Source: Reticulitermes speratus (Eukaryota > Arthropoda > Insecta > Blattodea > Rhinotermitidae). Taken from it: a stretch of DNA of 64,000 nt. Under the pieces are notes generated by a model. That model made no database searches and was not told where the DNA came from. It saw only the letters and a program-made list of their open reading frames with translations. The DNA is taken from contig JAJKFL010000006.1 in the NCBI GenBank assembly GCA_021186555.1, positions 36,453,478-36,517,477 of the forward strand, given 5' to 3'. Made by a program: the position numbers and the translations under genes. How positions within the stretch are numbered: position 1 is the stretch's first letter; every line of letters starts with the position of its first letter. This document shows positions 37,301 through 49,882 of this stretch, in pieces.

Positions 37301-40300
37301 ATAGTTCTGAACCATGCATCTAATGAACTACATTCAAACCCTATGAAACATGCAAAACACCCTAAATTGTTTACAAACACATATACACTCGTGTCGTCAG
37401 CAATCTATACCATTCTTCCCCTAAGCAGTTATGCCAAACCGGTACATCTTCAACATAAGTATGGCGTATTTTATAACAGGTAGGACTGCACCCGTATCAT
37501 GTTCAATATGTTCAAGCTTTGCAACCGCTAATTTACCTGCTCGTTAGGTTTTCCAGTAGATTGCCGCACATCGTTATCTTCCTACATAAATTTTATTTAC
37601 TAACGAAGCGCAATTCTCCCCGGATGTTATCGACGATACCCGCCAACAGCCACTACAGTCCGACACACATCCGTATATTACCATCGAAAGCCACTTTCAG
37701 CACCAGCAACAATGAGGGTCATATGACTGCGGCTCATTATCTGAACTTCTTACAAAATTCAATGCCACTTTGGTATAAAACATACTTCTGCAGGCAAGGT
37801 TAAAAATCTGGTTTCAAAACGATGGCAAACCACCTCCTCTCGACCAAGAAGTGGGCCTAACAGTATACCTTAACTGACATTATACTAATATTGCTAGTTT
37901 GGCCGTTTTGATTCACAGGTATGGCCTGCGAGGTCAACACATTTCACCCCCCCCCCCCCCGGCCCTCTACGCTATTCTTTGTGGGGTCACATGAGGGACA
38001 GTGTCTACCGGCAAAAATCGCAGAGAAGTTAAATTGTATGCACTATGTTTCTTTACTCGGCAGAGGTTTGCTGTCCTGGAAGTTTTCTTTGCTGTGTGGT
38101 GTGAATCTGCTTCTCCAGCCGCTGGTATACCCGGATAAATATCTGGCTGTTCGGAGTTCTTCGATTCGGAAAGACCGCCAGTATTAACTGCTGCTCTAGC
38201 ACTGCCACTGTAGTATGGACACATATAAAACTGACAGATACTTATTCTGTACTTGTGAACGTTGTGTTCATACCATTGTTAGAAAGATGGTCACTTATAC
38301 GGCATAATTATATGACACTACGCCATGCGACAGACACACTACTGACTGAGCTGAGAGCGTCGTATTTGCAAATACCGTAGACGAACGACATGGGTACGAG
38401 AGAGTAGAGTGTGATGTGGGTGGAAGAGTAAAAGTGGTTCATAAGAACTGATACCAATACAGTATCGTACAGTACCTTGGAACATTAAATAGCTTGAGGC
38501 GTTGAAAGTGTTGATAATTGGGCATATGGTGATATAGCATTTTTTACTCAAAATTACCCGTATACTGAATTCCTGAATTTTGGCACACGTATCGCAAAAT
38601 ACTCTACATATCACAAGCATTACTCTCCGTTAATAAATATTCTAGACAAAATTCAATGACTGACATAAAACCGTATGAATAAACTTTAACTCCTAGAACG
38701 AAATCTAAGTCAAAAGTGCTTAGTCGTAGTATTCAGCAATATCTTTATCCACGAAGAATATTTATATCTCCCTTAAAACATAACAATCGATGTAATTAGG
38801 TCTAATAAAATAAAATTCTACCAAGCATTTTCAAAGTACAGGCTATAAGCCTCCTTCAATGACATTAGAAGCAGTCTTGATAAACTCTAGACGTCACATT
38901 GCAATCCAAAATAACAGTGGGTTTCATTTGGCAGAGTTGGGGAGATCACACGGATTTAGCGCAGGCTGCATTCGTGTATGTTATGCTGATGGGCGCCACG
39001 TGTCTGTACTGCTGGTTTGGAGATGGGCTGTCACAGCAGGTATGAATAATTTGGCTCCTTAACGCAGATTTTAAGTAAATGTCTTCCGTAGAGTCCATTA
39101 TCAATACAGTATACCTGAACTAGGCATGTGATTCCTAACATCAGAGTAGTATGTGTTATTGTGGCGTCCAAACTGCTTTTTTCACTTTTCTTCAGCGTGG
39201 CCTTAGGCGTTTCGGCTTTTTTACGCCATCTTCAGTGTCTCGTTTCATACGTGCGCAGTACTGCTGTCACTGTATGTTACACGGTGTAACATAACCTACG
39301 TATAACAACCACGGACGGCAACGGCCTCCGTTACTCCAATGCGGCGTAGTTGTAGACATATTGAATCAGAAGTGGCAGGCAGCCAAGCAATAAACATTTC
39401 TCAAGTCTGGGGTTGGGCGGGTACTATAATCTCGAACCGTATGCCGCGAACATTCTCAGGGTCTCGAATAAGAACGGAATTTTTTGAGTTCACGGATAAA
39501 TTGACTAAATAAAATTCTTGGCAGTCTTTCTTCCATTTACTTCATAATTCCTTTTTTTTTTCAAAAGTAAAAATAAATTAACAAAATATAAAAAAGCAGT
39601 AAACTTACATTGCTTTGTATGGGTGTGAAATTTGGTGCCTCATATTAAATGGAAGAACATACACTCTGGTTCTGCTGAGAGCAGGATTCTGAGAACATGT
39701 GAAAAACATCGAATGAGGCGAAGGCGGAAATAATTACGTAGGAAACATGGTGGACATTGTGTTAAAATGGTCTGATGAAATTAGAATATTATGAAAGGAT
39801 AAAGAAAATTTAAACATCAAAATGGATCAACGTCTCTGCTGCTCAGTGTCGCTGCTGTGCGACTCCTACTCAAGGGGCGACCAGCCGTGAAGCCCCGGCA
39901 TCTGGTACTCCTGAGGTCAACGGGATAAACTCTTGCAGTTATGTGTAGTAACTACGCCGCAGAAACCACTGTTTCCATTAATATTATTAGGGCTGGAAAT
40001 GCAGGCACCTGTCCTAGCGACTAATGGCGAAATCTCTTGCGAATGATAATGGAGAGATCCCATCTTCTCACTCACTCACTCACACACACATTTACACCAC
40101 TTTCGTCGAATCGGGACAAAGTCTTCTGAAATACTTAACAAAAGTCCACTCATCTAACTTTCATGTTATCTGTGTGTTCCAAATCTGGCACAATATTTCG
40201 TGCCTTAATCACAGTCTTTTTCCTGGAACACACTTAATTTATGAGCTAATACGATCAGTGACGCGAAATAACAAGGAGTATGTGCCGTAATTACCATATC

Positions 40301-43300
40301 TGATACCGTCTCAGGTGTTCTACGCACAACTGACTTAAAACATGTTGAGAATTGTGTTTGGGTTGAAATACCTACTTCACATGGCTTTAATTTGTTTATT
40401 GCAACCATTATTTTGCGCCTGACACGTCTGTGGGCACACTTAAACAGTATTTTAACTGCTTAGAAAACATACTAGACACATATAATTCTTGAGTCCTTGT
40501 TTTGGAGATTTCAATTCGCCTGATGTCGCCTGGAAACTTGGATTATGTATGCTAACATCAGCGCAATTCATAATAATAACTTCCAATCGTTGTCTAATTA
40601 TTACAGGCTGAAAGCGTAAAAGATGCTGCCTGGGGAATAGACTGGGTAGGAGCTCCAGTCCAATTTCAGCGCTGTGTGGTCTTCATCATTGCGGCAGCCA
40701 ACAAGGAGTTCAGACTGACAGCTGGGAAATTTGTACCTGTGTGCAACTCGACCATGATGAATGTAAGAAAATCCACTGTTTCGTGTAACAAAGACAGACA
40801 ACAGTAAGAAAAATACTGAGTTATGCAATAATACAAACCTGTTCTCATTGTGCCACGCTTAATTATTCAGCTCCAGATTCCCCCTTACATAATAGGTTAC
40901 AGGCTTATTCATACAGTTCCGTCAAAATTTACTTCCGAATGTGACTCGTCACTACGGCAAGAGAGATTCGGAAATTAATTATGTAATATCCTCATTTAGA
41001 ATTATACCAAAAAATTTGTCACTGTATAATAACCTTTAAGTTCAAAAAACACTGCTATTTATGGTCTGTCTTAAACATGTATTTCTTATCACTAATATTA
41101 AGAATGGCAAATGGGAAGTCGAAGGTGGAGGGTTGAGTGAGAGATTAGGGGAGGAATTACACAAAATCGGACTGGGCTGCAAGTGGCAAAATGTGCGGAA
41201 AAAGGACGTGAAATCAAAGTACCAAATTCTTAAAATCAATGCAAAAATATTCAAAACGAAGGACGAAATGTGAAATAAAAGAGATGTCACCAGTTTCACA
41301 ACCGTGAATTAAAGAAAGCTGGGAAAAATTAGTGTAAATAATGCGCTGAAAATGAAGGAAGCAGTGGGATAACAGGGTTCAGATTACGAATAGAGGAACT
41401 GAGGATTCTGAGGAAGGAGTCGAGAAGGAGGATGACTTTTTTCGGGGAAGAAGAGAAAGAAACATATCTATTGTAGCATTTAGCGAAGAATTAATGACCA
41501 ATATTATTCATGAAATTGTTCACCAGTGATGAGACTGCAGAATTTAGAAATCTGGGTAGCTTTTCATATGGGATTAAACATAAGTGGGAAATTCAGATCA
41601 GGAAAATATGGCTAAGGTCGGAAGATGAATACAAATGGCCTTAATACGACTGATAAGTCAGAGTAATAAGTCAAACATAGAAGAAAATCAAAATCAAGGA
41701 GGCGAACTGCAAAACACCCAAAGTTAGCAGCCACATCCACAGAGATTTGAACACGTGAATCAACTCCTAAATGTTGCTATTGAGTTTGTTGTTGCTGCAG
41801 CCACTATTATGATTATTATTATTAAGACTCTGAAAATTCACACCTTTTTACCTGCAGTAAATCGCCAAAATATATTCTCAAATTCTAGTAGACTTAACAT
41901 TCTGTTCTACAGAATTATTTTGGCTTTCGTACACGGGGGTGTATGTGAAGTATTTCTGTTAATTTCTGTATGTGTGTATACACAAAGAGTATAAAATTAG
42001 GGGAAAGAAAAGAAGCCTGATATGGGATAACTTTTATTGACACTACAGTTTATGCAAGTAAATCATTCGACAATTTGGCTGTAGACAAGAAAACATCTTC
42101 CACCTAACATTTTACTTTATGCTGAAACACTTATAAATATATGTTTATGGAGCATTCAGTCCTTACTACAAAAAGAACACTTCAACATGTCAATTTTCTA
42201 TTAAATCCAAATGGTGTCCTAATATGAGACAGTCAGCTTTTCACATTGTAACCTACAGTTTTACAAGCTGTACATAATATGAAAGGAGTAACAACACGAC
42301 CAGATTGTAGCTAGCCACGTTTCAATGTCTCGTGCATAACATTTTTTCAAGGGCGGCATGAAACCAACGGCAAGTGGTTGCATTTTATGGATAGAACGGG
42401 TGGGACACTAAAAATGGCAACACTGTGTTTGCTGCTTAAATATTTACAATGACACAAAAATTTCTTAGATTAACTATGTTTCTTGTATTTATTCAATTTT
42501 TAAATGTTGCACGAGTTGTGTCCTAGGGGTCCGAGGGTTTAGATAATTTTGGGAGAGGGTAAAAAAACTAATAAGATTTTGTAACGGCTGGCGGTAGTAA
42601 AAGGACCGAAAAAAAACTCGTTTAAAACATCACACGATAACAGTCCTACATGGAAAATTATACCCGTATACTGGGGGGAGGGAGGAGAATCCGTAAAAGA
42701 GACCCGAATACTAAAGGGAACAGAAAATCATCTGCTCTGAGCATTATGAATTTGCGTTATCGGGCCTTACTCCAAATCAACCAGGTCTTCATTAACACAC
42801 GACTGCAGTAAACGTTCTAGACGAAGCTTGTAAGAACTGTATGCTGTTAGATTCTTAATTAGAACTTTCACAGCTGTGTCAAAAACTTTAAAATTGAAAA
42901 ATACTGAATAATGTTGCACGCAGTCGCTCCTGTGACATACAAACTTACTGTTGTGCAGTGATAATCTTCCAGGTCTGATTGAAGCACTTTACAAGGTTAC
43001 CGCAACATTTTAGCACTTTCTTTGGGGGGAGCTGTCCCATAATCGGCTCCTTTCCCCTGTAGGCCTATATGAGTTACTGTTTCAGCTCACTATTATGTTC
43101 CTCACACCGACCAGATAAATTAAATGTATAAACCATCTTGACAGGTAAAGTAATAGAAAACACTGAAGAAAGAGTCACGAAAACACGCGGAATAAAGAAA
43201 ATACATTAGGGCGAATAATATATGTTAATATATTAAAGAAGTGTTTGGAAGAGAATTTCGAAGTCAGTACAGGAATCTTTTCCATAATCGGTAAAGGTAA

Positions 43301-46300
43301 GGGGCCACATATATGACTCCACACACTTTAATCCAAGACCTCAAGTTTAACTAGAAATAGTAGGCCTGCTGGTGGGTGAAACCTAACATATCGTTATGCT
43401 ACTAGATGCCTGTTGACAGGTTCGTGATACCCGCTGGTTTAGTCATGCTTGAGCAATATGAATGTCCACAGTGGGCAGTTTATACTTACAAATACTATAG
43501 AAAATCCCATACCAGACACCTATAATCTGTCGGAACACCAGTCTCAAAAAAATTTCGGGACCGTCATTTTTCAAAATTTAATTCTGGATGGTTAGTTGCA
43601 TACTTACATAAAGGTTTAGGTTCGACTGTATGAAAACTGCACAACGTGACGCACAATTACAAGTCAATCAGAATTACCACAAATACCCAAATACAAATTC
43701 ACGAAATGGAAAGAAACAGGACATTTTCAGATACCGCGCAGGCACTCGCCTTCTAGACACGACCCGAGTTACGTCACGTCAGCCCTCCGCTCAAATTATA
43801 ACAATATCATTGTCATGCCATTGGAAGAAAACTTTATAAAATAATGACGTACATGTCACACATCCAAAAGCATAGTAAATTACCTACGGCAACAAATTGA
43901 TGTATTAGCTGCCTGCAGTCATCACGTTAGCTACTCTAAGAAATCGATGGCAAATAGTGTAAACTGTTTGTGTTATCAGTGCAACTAATGCAGTTGCATG
44001 ACTTATATGCATTACTGTATATCCCGAATCCATTCTGTGGAAACAATAAAAACCCTGCAGATGGAAATAATAATAATAATGCAAATTATTTACCAGGTTT
44101 CCTTCAATAAAACTTCGCAAATTTCCACATCGACAAGATGATCTTCCACATTTCAATTCAACAACAGAATTCACCTTAGTTAGGAATCTAAAAGTAATTG
44201 CTAATGGCCCCCAAACAGCGAAGCAATATACATGTATTTACACATTGTCTGAAGTAGGTCAATGGACAACATGGAGTATTTATGCATTCGTTCTGTCATT
44301 GAAGTAGCTTATACAGACAGAAATGCGTAAAAACAAATTCCATAATTTTCCTTAAAGAACCAAAACTGCTCTATTTTTTACTCTGCTACCACTGTAAATT
44401 ACGAAGCCAAGAAGGACGTACGAAGAACTTATCTGCTTATTAATTATGCATTAACATAAAATTTTGTTAAAATAATTCTCTGTACCAATATTCTTTATAA
44501 GCTACATTATTCTTATAAAGATACAGAGTGATTCGTTGAAACAAAGACGAAATTGAATAAAGTAATAAAAAAATCAAGATTTACTATACTTAAATTCCAA
44601 AGAAATGTACTTTTTGCTCCAAAAAAAACACACACAATTTACAATGGACGTGTTTGGACCAAATCGTACAGTTCGCAAATATATTATCATAAGCACAGAT
44701 GGGTTGTTGATTATTTAGGAAATTACGTATACCTATACCGGCAACAACTTATGAGCCCTTATGATGCACTAGTTAAGCAAACGTCTCTATACAGTCTGTA
44801 ACTCATTTTGTGCATTGCATTAGAAAAAAAGCTTTATGCCCAAAATGTAACAATTCCTACAAAATCAGTGGACACATGCTTAAAGGTCTTAAGAAACTAA
44901 ATTTATATGTACGTAAGTGTAGATTCTATAGAGTCCTATTGACACTTATGGGTACGTTTGAAAGAAAATATCTTCGAATCCTAACGAATGCAAATTCCAT
45001 ACTAAATACAATTCACACATCAATGTTCCTCTACCACAAACCCTCACAGAATGGAGGAAATACATTCACAGAACAATCAGGAAAATCAGGAGTGTGCCTA
45101 TTATCGCGCAAATATATGTGTTAACTCGCATTCGAGTAATTTTCTCAGATTTCGACTTTATAAATGCTTCAACAAACATTTTCTCGGGCTAACAGCTGCA
45201 TCAAGTTTATCAGATCAATAGACGTTGCACAGACCGACTCTGTCTTCATCAGCGGATTTGTGAAATTACCCGTCGTCCAGCCTAACAGGATTGTACTTGC
45301 GTAAGTACCAGGCCGGGTTCGTGGCAGGATTCAATCCCCAGCTTCGTACTGATATATAATCCGGTTAGACCTGGGCGTCGAATCATACCATAACCCTGAA
45401 GATGGAATCGGAGTTAGTCTCTGAACGTAGCATGAGTTAAGTAAAAACCTTACGAGGTTCTCAGCCCGAGAATATTTCAATTAATTTTTGGCACTAAAAG
45501 CGCCAGAACTATTACATAAATCATAAACGCTTATTTTCCAAAAGTCAGAATTACGTTACCTCTATACCAAGCATTGATGAAAGGTTACGTACTTCCTCCT
45601 AATAGAAACGTAATATGCCGGAATGATTTTACAGAATTTTATGTATACAAACCAACCGACAGTAGTACAAACTAATAATGACAATTGGTGTCCAGAAAAA
45701 TGCTTGAAACTAAGAGAGAAAATAACAGTAGCATGGAACATAACAAAGCTTTCGAGTGGGTAGCAATCTTGCTTCGGGTTGAGAAGTTATCACTTTAAAA
45801 CAGGGTCGGAGACCGGTCTGCCTAAATAAGAATTTTCGTATTCTTACTCAGTCCCCTCCTTTAAACAAATGCCGAGAGATTATTTCATATTAGGCCATCA
45901 CCAATACATTTCCATGATTCAGCAACTGCATTGTTCCTTCTTATCCTACACTACATGATTTGATATACCTTCGATGTCATTACACGAGATATTAATTAAT
46001 TATTAATTATATTCAATAACTATTACACAATTGAAAATTCGAACTTCTCTTCTTCACCATATTACATTACCTAAATTGCCTCTAAGAAGAAATTAAGCGC
46101 CAATTAAATTCCGGAACTCCCTGTGAGAACCTTTGTCTAGTTAATAAAAAAGATCATAATAAACGTAACTATAATTTCGCCTTTCATATTTACATGCGGT
46201 TAAACTACGTGTCTCAGACTAAGAGAAGAAAAGGGTACTGAGAAATGTATTTGGGTCTAAGAGGGTGTAAGTAGCAGAAGGATAGACAGAACTGAATAAC

Positions 46301-47183
46301 AAGTACCTGCATGATATGTACTATTTAGCTGATCAAATCACGAAAGTTTGGATGGGTTGGGCATGTGACATATATGGCGGAGAAGAAAAATATATACGGA
46401 ATTCTATTGGGCAAATCTGAAGAACAAAATCCACTCGGAAGGCCTAAACCTAGTTGGGATGTCAAGGTTAAAATGGATCTGGAAGTGGGCCTAATATTGT
46501 AGGAAGGTGTTGAATAAACATATCTGGCTCAGAAAAACGACAAACGGTGGGGTCTTGTGAATACGGTAATAAAGCTGCGGTTTCTATAGAATGCGAGAAA
46601 CTTCTTGACTAGCAGAGAAAATATTACATTCTGCAGAAGGACTCTGCTACATAAAGTCAGAGTTGAGGTTAATGAGAATACATTATGAGCAACATTCCCA
46701 CGTAGAAACACATTCAGAATATTTAGTGGGAATATATTATGAAGAAGACGTCTTGGGAGACATAGACGTAAGTGACAATGTAACATGGAAAAATAAATTA
46801 TGAGGATGGGTGTCGGGTTGTGGACTGGACGAAACTCCTTCAGTGTAGATGGCAGTTATATAATACTGTCAACAGGCAAATTAATCTCTTCGTACATACA
46901 ACAACAAGACATTCTTCATTCAAGAATTCTTCTCGAAGTACCTTAACTCTCACAAAAAATCAGTAGGCTACATGTCAAAATAAATGTCTTATCTTTCTCA
47001 CTTTTAATATAGTCATAATTACTTTTCGACAGCTCAAAATGTTTTCCTTTATCAGGTTTCGACCTTGTTCTTTAACACCTGGTACTTCATATTTGTCCGC
47101 AGATGTTGAGCCAGTCAGTATCTTTCTTCATGTTTCTTCTCAACGTGAAAGACAAGAACACCAACACGGTTCAGGAAATATAA
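31352..47183 (+). CDS. Odorant receptor gene B, seven exons, one frameshift
   Basis: Exons: 31352-31646, 31961-32237, 35710-35975, 36070-36169, 38935-39039, 40607-40762, 47103-47183. Splice sites are all canonical. Exons 2-6 match gene 1 exactly in length and phase. Exon 1 is 295 nt instead of 296: one C is missing near 31578, which shifts the frame before the end of exon 1. Otherwise the frame would give about 426 residues. Signature segments are present: SQLEKLRAALL in exon 3, YCWFGDGLSQQ in exon 5, LTAGKF in exon 6 and SVSFFMFLL in exon 7. The last exon ends in TAA at 47181-47183, with AATAAA at 47261. Exon 7 lies 6.3 kb beyond exon 6. A single-base assembly error is as likely as true inactivation, so I leave it as a gene. 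Confidence 0.85.
32238..35294. other. OR gene B intron 2, no additional gene
   Basis: Parallel to 54771-57589 in block C. A 90-codon open frame at 32911-33183 is broken by indels in block C, so it is not supported as a gene. Confidence 0.6.
35295..35575 (-). mobile_element. tRNA-derived SINE (fourth family), OR gene B intron 2
   Basis: On the - strand the head includes CAGTCGGTATAGCGACTCGC, then a B-box-like region and a body with GTAAAGCGGCC. Shared with block C, so it predates the B/C duplication. Confidence 0.7.
36170..38934. other. OR gene B intron 4, no additional gene
   Basis: Parallel to 59076-62366 in block C. Open frames on both strands are not conserved in frame between B and C. 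Confidence 0.6.
37940..37965 (+). repeat. Poly(C) tract in OR gene B intron 4
   Basis: C run after a CACATTTCA motif; the copy in block C (about 60855-60871) is longer, so the tract is length-variable. Confidence 0.7.
39180..39330 (-). mobile_element. Hammerhead-like foldback arm in OR gene B intron 5
   Basis: On the - strand: CUGAAGA (complement of 39229-39235), stem II GGC...GCC, GAAAC (complement of 39209-39213). The homologous element in block C is at 63080-63300. Confidence 0.5.
40763..46179. other. OR gene B intron 6, mostly unrecognised
   Basis: Long AT-rich intron. A GGTAAAGGTAAGG at about 43293 could be a reversed SINE tail. The pair of open frames at 44553-45124 shows no known motif. 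No OR exon is hidden here that I can see. Confidence 0.5.
46180..46640 (+). mobile_element. Decayed non-LTR retrotransposon, 3' coding end
   Basis: Conceptual frames give the common insect LINE C-terminal signature PLGRPKPSWDVKVKMDL (about 46432-46482), then degenerate HLAQ, RW and VNTV-like pieces with stops and frameshifts. In OR gene B intron 6. Confidence 0.6.
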
Positions 47184-47260
47184 CAATATGTTACTTATCC
47201 TTCACGAAATATGTAGCACTAACTAGTATTGTTATATAATGTGTATCTGATGTCCAGTCA

Positions 47261-47266
47261 AATAAA
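47261..47266 (+). terminator. Polyadenylation signal of OR gene B
   Basis: AATAAA 78 bp after the TAA of exon 7; the only canonical hexamer close to the gene's end. Confidence 0.55.
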
Positions 47267-47299
47267 ACGAACGTTATGTACAAGTCAAGTTAATTCTTG

Positions 47300-48070
47300 C
47301 ACGAGGTGCAAGTGAAAATTTTCCCGAATGGCGTAAGGACAGGCAACAGGATGTAATGTATCTGTGTGCATGGCTGATAAATTGTGAATTACTGTGGTGC
47401 GTGTCCCTGTACAGAGAGTCGAATTTTTGTCCAATTGACGTTAACGTGTATGTTTGCTTGTGTCGAGAGCGTTCTACGATAGTTGAACACCAGCGAAGTG
47501 GTGTACCTTACGACACAGGGAATTTGCATCAAATCCTGTTTACAAATTGAGAAAGCAGCATCTGATGCTTAAAGACGTAAATCGAGAAGTCCCTATTTGT
47601 ACAAAGCTCAACACGTTCATGGTGTTCACGTTTCAGAAAAAAGACGAAATTTGGTTGAGGATTTTGAACGTTTAGGTCGCCCATCGCCAAATCGGTCTGA
47701 AAAAGATGTTGAAAAATTGCGTCAAGTAATCATGTGACAGGGTGCCTACGACTACGCTTTTTAGGGGGACTGTCAGGACAAAACGACCAGACAAATGGCG
47801 CACTCAGCAATGGCTTCTGCATCATACAAGGTGTCAGCCCGCACGGTTTTCTGCGTTCTACAGTTCTTATTTGAAAGAAACATGGCGGCGATCCTACACC
47901 CACCAACCTAGCTCCTAGTGACTTTTTACTGTCCCCAAAGATCAAAATCCAGTTACCGGAAGATTCGAGGTTATCGCGAAGTTTAAATCCTAATCGTACG
48001 CGGTTGTTTACACAGCGTCACAAAACGGGAGTCCGGAGATGTTCCAGTAGGACAGGTGGTAGGCCTGGTT
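47300..48070 (+). pseudogene. Decayed mariner transposase
   Basis: Frame-broken fragments in the right order: GRPSPNRSEKDVEKLRQVI (47675-47731; N-terminal DNA-binding region of mariner transposases), then PTNLAPSDFLLSPKIK (about 47899-47946; the catalytic-core PDLAPSDFFLFPK motif with the expected D changed to N), then a C-terminal C/W-rich part. The middle of the gene is deleted. Starts just past the 3' end of OR gene B. Cannot encode an active enzyme. Confidence 0.7.
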
Positions 48071-48399
48071 TATACACTGCGAAGGGACAATTTAGAAGGA
48101 AACAACATGCACCTGCAACTACTGTAGGTCGTATTTTTAGTACTGCCGCGGTCCGAAAACTTCTGGCTCGCACCTCGTTTCTGCCCTTACTTCCGGAAAG
48201 TACAAACTACCTGCCTTATTCTCCCTCTGTCAAGAATACAGCTGTATAATAAACACAAAACTAACTCAACAAAATGTCAGCCACACTACTCACTTTACAA
48301 AATGCTTTGATATTTCGTGAAAATGAGCCTGCACAAATTATACAATCTGGTAATATTTTTTAAGACGATTCATCCGCGTTGTGTTATGGATAGTAAGAT

Positions 48400-49530
48400 T
48401 CACAGTACATCCAGTCAAACACAACAATCATTTATTCCAGTGTTACTTCAACAAAATGTTTCGGCCGAATAGTCCATGATCAGGCTGACCAAGAAAATAA
48501 GATACTGTATGTACTCAGTTATACGGACACTGAGATCGCAACTTTTTACAATTTATATTGTTATGTTGACGATGTGTAACATAAAGGAGCTACCTTGAGA
48601 CTGGAAATTGAATAATTTATATTTTTAGGACTGATTCTGGTAAATGTAAGATCTTACACTTTAATAATGAAAAGAAACCCATATAGATACATCGAAAAAT
48701 TTTGCATTTATAAATAAATCGTAAAAAATAAACTAAATGAAAAACATACAATATAACCTAAAAAAATCTTCGAAGCCATCCTCCAAGGTGAGGCCACAAG
48801 ACGTAACAGCATACCCCCGACACCCCTTTCCCAGTCCAATGACGACAGAACACTTATAGTAAGCTTCCTGATTCTACCAAAACAAGACGTGCAAGTAATT
48901 CTATAACAAATTCAGAAATTCTTCTTGAAATAAAAATTTCCAAGAATTTTATACATTACAAACTAAGTAGACCAATAATATGGAAATTGTAATAATAACA
49001 CTCTTCAAAACTGAGGATATATAAATTTCTCCGATTCATGTGTTAATTTTAATTTTATCTTTAAATTTTCACTTTCATATTACTCCAATTTATAAATATT
49101 ACTTTCTAACCTCTTAATATTACTTTCAGGTATTTTAAACGTCATAACAATTACATACGCTTAGACTCATTCGAAATACACGACTCCGTCATGAGAAACC
49201 ACTACACACAAACATATATGGGCCGTCTTAATAAGCGCCTACCTCTCCCTTGATTTTAACTTTTTAACTTTAACATTTTCCAGATTCAGTCCTAAAATAC
49301 ATATTATTTAATTCCATTCTTAAGGTGATTCTTTATGTTATATACGTCAACATAACAATATAATATGTAAAAAGGTGAGATCTCAATTTTCGTATATTAT
49401 GTATAAAGTCTTATATTTTGATCAAACTGATGATGAGCCTATCAGGCCGAAACATGTTGAAATTTAACAATGGAACAAACAATTGTTGTGTTTGGCTGGA
49501 TTTACTCTTATTCTTATGGTAATAATTTTC
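48400..49530. mobile_element. 1.1-kb foldback element with hammerhead-like arms
   Basis: Arms about 48405-48640 (-) and 49285-49530 (+) align over roughly 240 bp with a loop of about 650 bp of AT-rich, non-coding DNA. The + arm carries CUGAUGA at 49427-49433 and GAAACAUGUUG; the - arm carries CUGAUCA and GAAAC. A duplicate of the right arm follows the N gap at 28774-28930. Confidence 0.7.
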
Positions 49531-49882
49531 GAATTTCTAGGGGACATAAATTAATCCACATTTTCAACAAGTAAAGCCCATTAATTCTGTGACGTTCTTC
49601 CGATGCAGCCATTTTCACGTGAAATTGAAATTCAAGCAGCGTCTCCGCCGAGTTTTAAACGCACACATCAACGGAGCAAATACGTTCATTCAGTACTTCA
49701 ATGCACTTAGACGGCATTACTCGCGACACTTTTTTAGCCCCAGTCACAAAAAATTCAACCAGTCATACTATGTTCGTCTGACGGACACAAACTTTCAGAA
49801 ACTGGAGCAGCTTTCAAGAACCGATAATTTGTTTTACAGAAAATCTTAACAAAATCTACAGCTTTTCTACAAAGCTTTCTAC

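Larger units (their letters stand above)
28774..39325 (+). repeat. Segmental duplication block B
   Basis: Aligns by eye with 49347-63190: hammerhead foldback right arm, OR relic D1, SINE, promoter, exons 1-5 and their introns. Against block C it lacks about 1.9 kb (C 50660-52535, including relic exon 2), about 0.1 kb of intron 1, and three later insertions (57590-57948, about 60960-61455, and 62575-63060). The left end is cut by the gap. Confidence 0.85.

Noticed and set aside
37967-38224. 85-codon minus-strand open frame in OR gene B intron 4
   Set aside because: The C copy is rearranged by an insertion and frame-shifted; runs over the poly(C) tract; no family recognised.
44553-45124. Two adjacent open frames of 82 and 104 codons
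   Set aside because: No recognisable domain, no promoter, AT-rich codon use like the surrounding intron.
45392-45440. Possible further hammerhead (CUGAAGA followed by a hairpin)
   Set aside because: The GAAA box is replaced by GAAC and no stem I partner is evident; too weak to list.
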